A stretch of 5,290 nucleotides of DNA from Pseudomonadota bacterium (GCA_028067895.1 JAPTUI010000137.1:1-5290), one strand, 5' to 3'. Counted from the first letter of the stretch, positions 1-5,290 are shown. Notes: generated from the sequence alone by a model not told the origin. Made by a program: numbers and translations.

Positions 1-788
1 ACGCCGGCCGAGAGGCGCTCCATGGCCTCGGCGCGCTCGCGGTCGGTGCCGGCGCGGGCCAGGGCGTCGAGCTGCAGATGCAGCGCGGTGAGGGGCGTGC
101 GCAACTCGTGCGCCGCGTCGGCTAGGAAGGCCCGCTCGCGCTCGAGCGCCGAGGACAGTCGCCCGAGCAGATCGTTCAGCGCCGCCACCAGCGGCTGCAC
201 CTCTTCCGGCAGCTGCTCGTGCGCGAGCGGTTCGAGCGCGGCGACGCGACGCGCCTTGACCGAGCTGGCCAGCCGCTGCAGCGGCTCGAGCGCGTGGCCG
301 ACGGCGAACCAGACCAGGATGCCGAGAATCGGCACCGTCAGCATGAACGGCTCGAGGGTCTTCAGCACCAGTTGAACGGCCTGCTGACGGCGCACGCGCA
401 TCAGCTGCGCGACCTGGATCACGCGGGTGGGCGAGGCAACGCCGAAGACCCGCCAGCGTCCCTCGCTGGTCTTGACCGTGGAGAACCCGAGCGCCGTGTA
501 ATTCGGCAATACGGTGTGCGGGGGCGCCCAGATGCGCCGCCCATTGGCGGTCCACACCTGCACCACAAAGCCGTACTCGGCCACGCGCGAGGGGATCTCG
601 AGCGGCAGCAGATACTCCACCGGCTGATCACGCAGCAGCAGCGCCATCTGCTCGAGGTGGTAATCGAAGAAGGTGTCGGCCTGCTTCAGCGTGTTGCGGT
701 ACACGACGAACCCGCCGATCAACCAGACGACCGCGATGCCGCCGAGGAGCCAGGCGAGCAGTCGAGCCCGCAGCGAGCGCAGCGTCAT
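1..788 (-). CDS. Sensor histidine kinase, QseC-like, N-terminal 262 residues (3' end beyond window)
   Basis: This is the membrane sensor kinase of a two-component system. By family it autophosphorylates on a histidine and passes the phosphate to the regulator encoded just upstream. What is visible in order: a first transmembrane helix at about residues 10-30; a roughly 110-residue periplasmic sensor segment (31-140); a second helix at about 146-165 (FMLTVPILGILVWFAVG); a HAMP-like linker; and the HisKA dimerisation helix with the H-box FLADAAHELRTPLTAL, whose phosphoacceptor is His227. The ATPase domain lies outside the window. The start is the ATG at 788-786, which overlaps the regulator's TGA as ATGA, so translation is probably coupled; only a weak GGGTG-type ribosome site precedes it. 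The short sensor and the H-box resemble QseC/TctE-class kinases, but the ligand cannot be read from the sequence. It is very likely a functional kinase; the exact QseC assignment is uncertain. Confidence 0.93.
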   Translation of the reverse strand, partial: MTLRSLRARLLAWLLGGIAVVWLIGGFVVYRNTLKQADTFFDYHLEQMALLLRDQPVEYLLPLEIPSRVAEYGFVVQVWTANGRRIWAPPHTVLPNYTALGFSTVKTSEGRWRVFGVASPTRVIQVAQLMRVRRQQAVQLVLKTLEPFMLTVPILGILVWFAVGHALEPLQRLASSVKARRVAALEPLAHEQLPEEVQPLVAALNDLLGRLSSALERERAFLADAAHELRTPLTALHLQLDALARAGTDRERAEAMERLSAG

Positions 789-1444
789 GCGGGCCGCACC
801 CGGTAGCCGACGCCGCGCACGGTCAGGATGAAGTCCGCGCCGAGCTTGCGGCGCAGGCCGTGGACATGGACCTCCACGGCGTTGCTCTCGACTTCCTCGC
901 CCCAGCCGTAGAGCCGCGCCTCGATCCGGGTGCGCGGCAGCAGGGTGCCGGGACGTTCCATCAGCAGCTGCAGCAGCGCGAACTCTTTCGGCGAGAGCGC
1001 GATCTCCTGCCCGTCGCGCTGCACGGTGTGCGCCGCGGCGTTGAGGGTCACGCCGAGGTGTTCGATCGCCGGGGCGGTCTGGCCGGACTTGCGCCGCAGC
1101 AGCGCGCGGATGCGCGCCGCGAGCTCGGTGAGGTCGAACGGCTTGACGAGATAATCATCGGCCCCGGCATCCAAGCCCTGCACGCGGTCCGAGACGGCAT
1201 CGCGCGCCGTGAGGATGATCACCGGCAGCGCATCGCCCCGGGCGCGCAGCGCCGAGAGCACCGCCAGTCCCGAGCGGCGCGGCAGGCCAAGGTCAAGCAA
1301 CAGCAGGTCGAATGGCTCGCTCTTGAGCACCTGCTCGGCCGTTTCCCCATCATGCACCCAGTCGACGGCGAACCCCTCGCGCCGCAGCCCGGCGCGGATC
1401 GCCTCGCCGATCATGGCGTCATCTTCCACGAGCAGCAGTCTCAC
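785..1444 (-). CDS. OmpR/PhoB-class response regulator, QseB-like
   Basis: A DNA-binding response regulator of 219 residues, a normal length for the family. The receiver domain (residues 1-118) has the acidic pair Asp8/Asp9, the phosphoacceptor Asp51 (LLLLDLGLP), Thr79 and Lys101 (the KPF motif). The C-terminal winged helix (about 127-219) carries LSPKEFALLQLL, the recognition stretch SNAVEVHVHGLRRKLG and the terminal hairpin TVRGVGYRV, all close to QseB/PmrA/TctD. I chose the GTG at 1444-1442 because it gives the canonical start MRLLLVEDD and has GAGG seven bases upstream (1455-1452); the frame stays open further upstream but only antisense into rsmG. It is the first gene of an operon with the kinase, overlapping it by 4 bp. 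Phosphorylated regulators of this type bind direct repeats near target promoters; autoregulation from the 1445-1538 gap is plausible but not shown. Confidence 0.95.
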   Translation of the reverse strand: MRLLLVEDDAMIGEAIRAGLRREGFAVDWVHDGETAEQVLKSEPFDLLLLDLGLPRRSGLAVLSALRARGDALPVIILTARDAVSDRVQGLDAGADDYLVKPFDLTELAARIRALLRRKSGQTAPAIEHLGVTLNAAAHTVQRDGQEIALSPKEFALLQLLMERPGTLLPRTRIEARLYGWGEEVESNAVEVHVHGLRRKLGADFILTVRGVGYRVRPA

Positions 1445-1538
1445 TTCGAAGCCTCGACCGGCGTCGCCGCCGGAAAATTTTTTTAGCGCCCGGCCCGGGC
1501 CTCTGCCACAATTGGGGCTGTCCGAGGCCGCTCGAGCC
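1445..1538. promoter_or_regulatory. Divergent control region between the two-component operon and rsmG
   Basis: This 94-bp gap must hold the starts of both divergent transcripts. It contains a perfect 6-bp hairpin with a four-base loop (CCGGCG/CGCCGG, 1458-1473), then an A4T7 block (1474-1484), then a 13-base palindrome (GCCCGG-C-CCGGGC, 1488-1500). The first hairpin would lie in the leader of the response regulator mRNA, immediately upstream of its GAGG ribosome site. The A/T block is the only strand-melting candidate for the minus-strand promoter, but I find no convincing -35 hexamer at normal spacing on that strand. Confidence 0.55.
1504..1512 (+). promoter_or_regulatory. Candidate extended -10 promoter for rsmG
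   Basis: TGC-CACAAT matches the extended -10 pattern TGn-TATAAT at four of six hexamer bases, plus the TG. No good -35 is present (TTAGCG at 1483-1488, 18-bp spacing, is weak), as is common for extended -10 promoters. A start site near 1519 would give a leader of about 20 bases containing the GAGG at 1524-1527. This is a by-eye match only. Confidence 0.35.
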
Positions 1539-2216
1539 ATGAGTTCTTCCCAGCCGACGCCCGGGGCATCCGACGCCCAACACGCCACCCGCCCGCTCAT
1601 CCACGCCGCCGCGGCGCTGGGTGTCGCGCTGACGGAGCACGATGCGTTGCGGCTGCTGCGACTGCTGGAGGAATTGGCCCGTTGGAACCGCCGCTTCAAC
1701 CTGACGGCGATCACCGAACCGGCCGATATGGTAACGCATCACCTGCTCGACAGTCTGGCCGTCCACCGTCATCTGCACGGCGCCCGCATCGCCGATGTCG
1801 GCACCGGCGCGGGATTCCCGGGGCTTCCGCTCGCGCTCGCCAACCCCGAGCGGCGCTTCAGTCTGATCGATTCGAACGGCAAGAAGATCCGCTTCGTCTC
1901 CCATGCCGCCCATGCGCTCGGACTGGTCAACGTGCAGGCCCTTCAGGCGCGCGTCGAGTCGTTGCGTCCGGAGGTCCCGTTCGACACGGTGATGGCGCGC
2001 GCCTTCGCGGCGCTGCCGACGCTGGTGCGCGCCGTCGAGCCGCTCTGCGGTCCCGACACCCGCATCCTTGCACTGAAGGGCAAGTGGCCGAAGGCGGAGC
2101 TCGAGGCACTGCCCGACTCGTGGCAGGCCGAGACCGTGCCGCTCAGCGTGCCAGGACTGACCGAGGAGCGCTGTCTGGTCATCCTCAGCGCGGGGTCCCC
2201 TTCGGCCCGGCACTGA
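1539..2216 (+). CDS. rsmG: 16S rRNA (guanine-527-N7)-methyltransferase RsmG (GidB)
   Basis: RsmG uses S-adenosylmethionine to methylate N7 of G527 in the 530 loop of 16S rRNA in the cytoplasm; loss of this mark is known to give low-level streptomycin resistance. The 225-residue product shows the family order: WNRRFNLTAI (49-58), HHLLDSLAV (67-75), the SAM-binding motif DVGTGAGFPGLPLAL (86-100), the acidic post-β2 strand LIDSNGKKIRF (109-119), RAFAALPTL (154-162) and LALKGKWP (177-184). It is slightly longer than the roughly 207-residue E. coli protein because of a polar N-terminal extension of about 17 residues. The ATG at 1539 is the first start in the gap, with GAGG at 1524-1527 (11-base spacing, somewhat long). 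It is transcribed away from the two-component operon, and its last 32 bp overlap the end of the oppositely oriented Lrp-family gene. Confidence 0.96.
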   Translation: MSSSQPTPGASDAQHATRPLIHAAAALGVALTEHDALRLLRLLEELARWNRRFNLTAITEPADMVTHHLLDSLAVHRHLHGARIADVGTGAGFPGLPLALANPERRFSLIDSNGKKIRFVSHAAHALGLVNVQALQARVESLRPEVPFDTVMARAFAALPTLVRAVEPLCGPDTRILALKGKWPKAELEALPDSWQAETVPLSVPGLTEERCLVILSAGSPSARH

Positions 2217-2676
2217 GCGGCAGCGCGGTGGTCTCCTTGATGACCGACAGCGCGATGAAGGAGTGCACCGACTGCACGCCGGGGAAGCGCGAGAGGTGAT
2301 CGAGGAAGAACGCCTCGTAGGATTTGATGTCGCGGCAGGCGATGCGCAGCAGGAAGTCCGTCTCGCCCATGAGCGTGTAGCACTCGAGAATCTCCGGGTG
2401 CTGGCGCACGGCCTGCTCGAATTTCAGCAGCGCGTCGCGGCCGTGTCCGGCGAGCTTGACCTGGGAGAACACCAGGACGTTCAGGCCCACCTTCTCCCGG
2501 TCGAGCAGCGCCACGCGCCGCCGGATCACGCCGGTTTCCTCCAGGCGGCTCATGCGCCGCCAGCAGGTCGAGGCGGTCATGCCGAGCCGTTCGGCCAGCT
2601 CGGCCGCCGACAGGTTGCCGTGCTCCTGGACCAGATCCAGGATGCGCACGTCGCTTCGGTCGAGATCGGTCTGCAT
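2185..2676 (-). CDS. Lrp/AsnC-family transcriptional regulator
   Basis: A feast/famine regulator of 163 residues, typical for Lrp. The N-terminal winged helix-turn-helix (about residues 4-58) includes DVRILDLVQEHG, LSAAELAERLGMTAS and the recognition-helix region TCWRRMSRLEETGVI. A linker strand follows, then the C-terminal RAM ligand-binding/oligomerisation domain (about 66-148) with the conserved glycine-acid turn MGETDFLLRIACRD and a final FPGVQSVHSFIALSVIKETTA. Family members bind amino acids and regulate their own gene and adjacent genes. Being divergent from an amino acid dehydrogenase, it most likely controls that gene, much as BkdR controls branched-chain keto acid genes in Pseudomonas; this is inference. 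I chose the ATG at 2676-2674 because the Lrp fold begins at MQTDLDRSD; an in-frame TTG at 2733 would add 19 non-conserved residues. The 3' end overlaps rsmG by 32 bp in antisense. Confidence 0.95.
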   Translation of the reverse strand: MQTDLDRSDVRILDLVQEHGNLSAAELAERLGMTASTCWRRMSRLEETGVIRRRVALLDREKVGLNVLVFSQVKLAGHGRDALLKFEQAVRQHPEILECYTLMGETDFLLRIACRDIKSYEAFFLDHLSRFPGVQSVHSFIALSVIKETTALPLSAGPKGTPR

Positions 2677-2698
2677 AAAATATCTCACTGAATCCCGG

Positions 2699-2704
2699 GA
2701 TAAT
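2699..2704 (+). promoter_or_regulatory. Candidate -10 element for the dehydrogenase gene
   Basis: GATAAT matches TATAAT at five of six bases. No recognisable -35 hexamer lies 16-18 bp upstream, where the sequence is A/T-rich around 2676-2682, as expected if an activator is needed. A start near 2711 would leave a leader of about 110 bases before the ATG at 2820. Confidence 0.35.
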
Positions 2705-2708
2705 GGAA

Positions 2709-2719
2709 TGAATAATTCA
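2709..2719. repeat. Palindrome TGAATAATTCA, possible Lrp-type operator
   Basis: Five-base arms TGAAT/ATTCA surround one central base. The symmetry extends imperfectly outward to seven of ten bases over 2704-2724. It sits in the divergent gap over the candidate -10 of the regulator gene. It does not match the E. coli Lrp consensus closely, but AsnC-family members differ in their sites, so operator function is inferred from position only. Confidence 0.4.
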
Positions 2720-2740
2720 CTGGAGCGGCCCAAAGGGCAA
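2712..2740 (-). promoter_or_regulatory. Candidate promoter for the Lrp-family gene
   Basis: On the minus strand TTGCCC (2740-2735) and AATTAT (2717-2712) are separated by 17 bp; each matches its consensus hexamer at four of six bases. The -10 overlaps the TGAATAATTCA palindrome, so a protein bound there would block it, fitting negative autoregulation. This is a by-eye match. Confidence 0.35.
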
Positions 2741-2819
2741 GCTTTGTGACGCGCCGTGCATCTGTCGGGCGTAAGGTGTCGCCGGCCGGGTGCAGCCCCG
2801 GAGACGCTTGGGAGCTCTC

Positions 2820-3872
2820 ATGGATCTTTTCTCTCTGCCGGATTTCGACGGTCACGAGCAGGTCGTGTTCGGACACGACCGCGCCACGGGCCTGCGCGCC
2901 ATCATCGCGATTCATTCCACGGCGCTCGGCCCCGCCGCCGGCGGCTGCAGGATGTGGGCCTATCCGTCGAGCGACGAGGCGCTGACCGATGCGCTGCGGC
3001 TCTCGCGCGGCATGAGCTACAAGAACGCCATGGCGGAGCTCGATCTCGGCGGCGGCAAGGCCGTGATCATCGGTGATGCGCGCGTGCACAAGACCCCGGC
3101 GCTGTTCCAGGCGTTCGGCCGGCTCGTCGATGCGCTCGGCGGGCGCTACATCACCGCCGAGGACGTCGGCACGAGCACCGCGGACATGGAGCAGGTGGCC
3201 GGCGTCACGCGGTTCGTCAGCGGCCTGAAGCGCGCCTCGGGCGAGGTGGGCGGGGATCCGGGCCCGAAGACGGCGCTCGGGGTGTTCCTCGGCATCCAGG
3301 CCGCGGTGCGCTTCCAGCTGGGCCGCGGGCTCGAGGGTCTGACGGTCGCCGTGCAGGGCCTCGGCGGCGTCGGCCATCCGCTGTGCCGGCTGCTGGCCGC
3401 CGAGGGGGTTCGCCTGAAGGTGGCCGATGCGCGTGCCGAACTCGCCGAGCGGATCCGCGAAGAGCTGGGTGCGGCGATCGTACCGGTCGACACCCTCCTC
3501 GAGCAGGACGCTGACGTGATCGCGCCATGCGCGTTGGGCGCGGTGCTGAGCGCGCAGTCGATCCCGCGGCTGCGTGCGCGGATCATCGCCGGTGCGGCGA
3601 ACAACCAGCTGGCGCGCGAATCCGACGGCGAACTGCTCATGAAGGCGGGTATCCTGTATGCGCCGGATTACGTCATCAACGCCGGCGGCATCATCAACGT
3701 GGCCCATGAGTACCGCGGCGGCTCGTCCGAGGCGACAGTTCACGCGGCCATCAAGAAGATTCCCGAGCGGCTGACCGCGATTTTCGAGCGCGCCCGGCAC
3801 GAGTCGCTGCCGACCAGCACGGTGGCCGACCAGATGGCGCGCGAACGACTGCAGGCGCACCGGCGCGCCTGA
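2820..3872 (+). CDS. ldh: Leucine/branched-chain amino acid dehydrogenase (Glu/Leu/Phe/Val dehydrogenase family)
   Basis: By family, this enzyme performs NAD-dependent reversible oxidative deamination of leucine, valine or isoleucine to the 2-keto acid and ammonia. The 350-residue product aligns without offset to recalled Bacillus leucine dehydrogenase numbering: LGP and GGCRMW (36-46), Lys68 in MSYKN, the catalytic Lys80 in LGGGKAVI, Asp115 in YITAEDVGTST, the Rossmann motif GLGGVG (180-185), Asp203 at the end of β2 (favours NAD over NADP), APCALGAVL (235-243), AGAANNQLA (257-265) and APDYVINAGGIINVA (281-295). It is about 14 residues shorter at the C-terminus than the 364-residue Bacillus enzymes. 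The ATG at 2820 has GGGAG five bases upstream; a GTG at 2790 would add non-conserved residues. It is divergent from the Lrp-type gene and upstream of parA on the same strand. A branched-chain substrate is likely, but Ala40 and Ile291 alter the side-chain pocket, so valine or phenylalanine preference is not excluded. Confidence 0.92.
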   Translation: MDLFSLPDFDGHEQVVFGHDRATGLRAIIAIHSTALGPAAGGCRMWAYPSSDEALTDALRLSRGMSYKNAMAELDLGGGKAVIIGDARVHKTPALFQAFGRLVDALGGRYITAEDVGTSTADMEQVAGVTRFVSGLKRASGEVGGDPGPKTALGVFLGIQAAVRFQLGRGLEGLTVAVQGLGGVGHPLCRLLAAEGVRLKVADARAELAERIREELGAAIVPVDTLLEQDADVIAPCALGAVLSAQSIPRLRARIIAGAANNQLARESDGELLMKAGILYAPDYVINAGGIINVAHEYRGGSSEATVHAAIKKIPERLTAIFERARHESLPTSTVADQMARERLQAHRRA

Positions 3873-3904
3873 GGCGCATCGCAACGCGCCGGCCCCGGAG
3901 CAGA

Positions 3905-3927
3905 GCGACAGTGAAGTACACTGTCGC
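3905..3927. repeat. Perfect 9-bp inverted repeat just upstream of parA
   Basis: Arms GCGACAGTG (3905-3913) and CACTGTCGC (3919-3927) are fully complementary around the five-base loop AAGTA. The repeat ends four bases before the ATG at 3932 and fills the place where a ribosome site would be. It is not followed by a T run, so it is not an intrinsic terminator, and it does not match the parS consensus TGTTNCACGTGAAACA. It could be an operator or an mRNA hairpin controlling parAB. TACACT at 3917-3922, inside it, also resembles a -10 hexamer (four of six). Confidence 0.75.
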
Positions 3928-3931
3928 CCTC

Positions 3932-4759
3932 ATGAAACGCGTCATCGCGATCGCCAATCAGAAAGGCGGCGTCGGCAAGACCACGACCGCGGTCAATCTG
4001 GCCGCCTCGCTCGCGGCCACCCGGCGGCGGGTGCTGCTGCTCGACCTCGATCCGCAGGGCAATGCCACCATGGGCAGCGGCATCGACAAGGCGCAGCTCG
4101 AACGCAGCGCCTGCGAAGTACTGCTCGGAGAGGCCGAGCTCGCCGCCGCGCTGCGCACGGTCGAGCAGGGCGGCTATGCGCTGCTGCCGGCCAACCAGGA
4201 CCTCACCGCGGCCGAGGTCCGGCTGCTCGGCCTGACCGTCGGGCGCGAGACGCGGCTGCGTCAGGCGCTCGCGCCGGTGCGCGAGGCGTACGACGTCATC
4301 CTCATCGATTGTCCGCCGGCGCTGAACATGCTCACCGTCAACGCATTGGTGGCAGCGGACAGCGTTCTGATCCCGATGCAGTGCGAGTACTACGCCCTCG
4401 AGGGGCTCTCGGCGCTGCTCGGCACCATCGAGCAGATCCGTGCGGCGGTGAACCCGTCGCTCGACATCGAGGGCATCCTGCGAACCATGTTCGACCCGCG
4501 CAATAACCTGGCCAACGAAGTGAGTGCCCAGCTCATCATGCACTTCGGCGACAAGGTGTTTCGCACCATCATTCCGCGCAACATCCGGCTCGCCGAGGCA
4601 CCGTCCTTCGGCCGCCCGGTGCTGTTTCACGACAAGGACTCGCGCGGCGCGCTCGCCTATCTGGCGCTCGCCGGGGAAATGATCCGCCGCGCCGAGGGGT
4701 CGGCCGAGCCGCCGGCCGCGGACGAACGGGCCGCGGTGAACGGGGAGGCGACGCCGTGA
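3932..4759 (+). CDS. parA: Chromosome partitioning ATPase ParA (Soj)
   Basis: ParA binds DNA non-specifically as an ATP dimer over the nucleoid and is stimulated to hydrolyse ATP by ParB bound at parS, which drives origin segregation. The 275-residue product starts with the deviant Walker A KGGVGKTT (11-18, signature Lys11 and Lys16), followed by LLLDLDPQGN (36-44, Asp40 of the A' motif), the Walker B strand VILIDCPPALNMLT (122-135, Asp126), PMQCEYYALEGLS (148-160) and IIPRNIRLAEAPSFGRPV (213-230), the DNA-contact region of chromosomal Soj proteins. The last roughly 20 residues are an Ala/Pro/Glu-rich tail. The ATG at 3932 gives the conserved MKRVIAIANQ start but lacks a visible ribosome site; an in-frame GTG at 3911 has GGAG ten bases upstream (3897-3900) and would add seven residues encoded by the inverted repeat. 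It lies 59 bp after the dehydrogenase and overlaps parB. Confidence 0.95.
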   Translation: MKRVIAIANQKGGVGKTTTAVNLAASLAATRRRVLLLDLDPQGNATMGSGIDKAQLERSACEVLLGEAELAAALRTVEQGGYALLPANQDLTAAEVRLLGLTVGRETRLRQALAPVREAYDVILIDCPPALNMLTVNALVAADSVLIPMQCEYYALEGLSALLGTIEQIRAAVNPSLDIEGILRTMFDPRNNLANEVSAQLIMHFGDKVFRTIIPRNIRLAEAPSFGRPVLFHDKDSRGALAYLALAGEMIRRAEGSAEPPAADERAAVNGEATP

Positions 4760-5290
4760 CGCAGAAGAAGCCGACGCTCGGCCGAGGGCTGGCCGATCTG
4801 CTCGGACCGGGCGCGCGCAGCGTACCGGCGGGGGTCCCCGAGCACCCGCCCGTCGGGGATGAACTGACGCGCTTGCCGCTCGATGTGCTGCAGCGCGGCA
4901 AGTACCAGCCGCGCACCGACATGCATCCGGAATCGCTCGAGGAGCTGGCCGGTTCCATCAAGGCGCAGGGCGTGGTGCAGCCCATCGTGGTGCGTCCGCT
5001 CGCGGCAGCCCCCGGGGCGCCGCTGCGCTACGAGATCATCGCCGGGGAGCGGCGCTGGCGCGCCGCACAGCTGGCCGGGCTCGAGGACATCCCGGCCATT
5101 GTGCGGCGCATTCCCGATGAAGCCGCGATCGCCGTGGCGCTCATTGAGAACATCCAGCGCGAGAACCTCAATCCGCTCGAGGAAGCTCGCGCGCTGCAGC
5201 GTCTGATCAGCGAATTCGAGCTCACTCACGCGCAGGCTGCCGAGGCGGTGGGGCGCTCCCGTGCCGGGGTCAGCAACCTGCTGCGCCTGC
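4756..5290 (+). CDS. parB: Chromosome partitioning protein ParB (Spo0J), N-terminal 178 residues (3' end beyond window)
   Basis: ParB is the CTP-dependent DNA clamp that loads at parS, spreads along the origin region and activates ParA. Visible motifs: the N-terminal LGRGLADLLG (8-17), which in ParB proteins is the ParA-stimulating segment; KYQPR (49-53); SIKAQGVVQPIVVRP (67-81); the CTP-binding GERRWRA box (97-103); and ENIQRENLNPLEEA (131-144). The start of the parS-binding helix-turn-helix (about 157-178, LTHAQAAEAVGRSRAGVSNLL) follows. The rest of the HTH domain and the C-terminal dimerisation domain lie outside the window. The GTG start at 4756 overlaps the parA stop as GTGA, and a strong GGAGG lies seven bases upstream (4744-4748), so the two genes are translated as one operon. 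No parS site is visible in the window. Confidence 0.95.
   Translation, partial: MTQKKPTLGRGLADLLGPGARSVPAGVPEHPPVGDELTRLPLDVLQRGKYQPRTDMHPESLEELAGSIKAQGVVQPIVVRPLAAAPGAPLRYEIIAGERRWRAAQLAGLEDIPAIVRRIPDEAAIAVALIENIQRENLNPLEEARALQRLISEFELTHAQAAEAVGRSRAGVSNLLRL

Larger units (their letters stand above)
2677..2819. promoter_or_regulatory. Divergent control region between the Lrp-family gene and the amino acid dehydrogenase
   Basis: This 143-bp gap is conspicuously AT-rich over 2675-2720 and GC-rich beyond. It holds promoter-like hexamers on both strands, a palindrome (TGAAT-A-ATTCA, 2709-2719), a perfect ATCCCGGGAT palindrome (2692-2701), and TCACTG repeated at 2685-2690 and 2717-2722, 32 bp apart (about three helical turns). 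The dehydrogenase leader has a possible small stem CCGGG/CCCGG (2786-2801) and ends with the ribosome site GGGAG (2810-2814). The arrangement fits self- and divergent-gene control by the Lrp-type protein, whose family often binds several phased sites. Confidence 0.6.

Noticed and set aside
1458..1484. Hairpin plus T run on the plus strand as a gene terminator
   Set aside because: No plus-strand gene lies upstream of it, and four A residues separate the stem from the T run, so it is not a convincing intrinsic terminator for any annotated gene.
860..1486. Long plus-strand open frame opposite the response regulator
   Set aside because: It is the antisense shadow of a clearly recognisable gene, is rich in Arg/Gln/Ala from GC-biased reverse codons, and shows no known motif.
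1445..1714. Upstream in-frame extension of the response regulator on the minus strand
   Set aside because: It runs antisense through the rsmG start, lacks receiver-domain homology, and the GTG at 1444 gives the canonical MRLLLVEDD start with a ribosome site.
2708..2749. Short 13-codon open frame in front of the dehydrogenase, considered as a leader peptide
   Set aside because: It has only two leucine codons and no run of branched-chain codons, no attenuator hairpins follow, and the best -10 candidate would start transcription at or after its ATG.
2685..3884. Long minus-strand open frame of about 400 codons opposite the dehydrogenase
   Set aside because: It is low-complexity Arg/Ala/His-rich antisense of a conserved enzyme, typical of GC-rich genomes, with no domain or ribosome site.
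3873..3890. Small stem GGCGC/GCGCC after the dehydrogenase stop as a terminator
   Set aside because: The stem has only five pairs with an eight-base loop and no T run, so it is not distinguishable from chance in such GC-rich sequence.
3905..3927. Inverted repeat before parA as a parS site
   Set aside because: It lacks the TGTTNCAC/GTGAAACA core and has a five-base spacer, so it does not fit the conserved bacterial parS sequence.
3740..4630. Minus-strand open frame opposite parA
   Set aside because: It is an antisense shadow of the highly conserved ParA coding sequence, with no recognisable domain.

Overview
The window is GC-rich bacterial chromosome with very high G/C in third codon positions and dense, mostly GTG/ATG-started genes. 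The rsmG–parA–parB set points to the origin-proximal region of a chromosome rather than a plasmid. The QseB/QseC-like two-component pair and the protein sequences suggest a high-GC proteobacterium, most likely gammaproteobacterial. That placement is my inference from recognised families; no species is claimed.

Layout: (1) Positions 1-1444, minus strand: a two-component operon. An OmpR/PhoB-class response regulator (QseB-like) overlaps by 4 bp a membrane sensor histidine kinase (QseC-like), which runs off the left edge. (2) Positions 1445-1538: a short divergent control region with two GC palindromes around an A/T block. (3) Positions 1539-2216, plus strand: rsmG, 16S rRNA G527 methyltransferase. 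(4) Positions 2185-2676, minus strand: an Lrp/AsnC-family regulator whose 3' end overlaps that of rsmG by 32 bp. (5) Positions 2677-2819: a divergent control region with the only AT-rich promoter-like patch of this part and a near-perfect palindrome. (6) Positions 2820-3872, plus strand: a leucine/branched-chain amino acid dehydrogenase with intact catalytic residues. (7) Positions 3873-3931: a gap with a perfect 9-bp inverted repeat directly before parA. (8) Positions 3932-4759, plus strand: parA (soj). It overlaps by 4 bp the start of parB (spo0J), which leaves the window at the right edge.

How the parts work together: ParA and ParB form the chromosome partition system. RsmG is its usual neighbour in many bacteria (mnmG–rsmG–parA–parB). 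Here that order is interrupted by a divergent Lrp-type regulator/amino acid dehydrogenase pair, which looks like a self-contained amino-acid-responsive catabolic module. The position before rsmG is taken by the oppositely oriented two-component operon, so rsmG must have its own promoter. I see no mobile element, CRISPR array, tRNA or rRNA. The most unusual points are the insertion of the dehydrogenase module between rsmG and parAB, the inverted repeat at the parA start, and substitutions in the dehydrogenase side-chain pocket.
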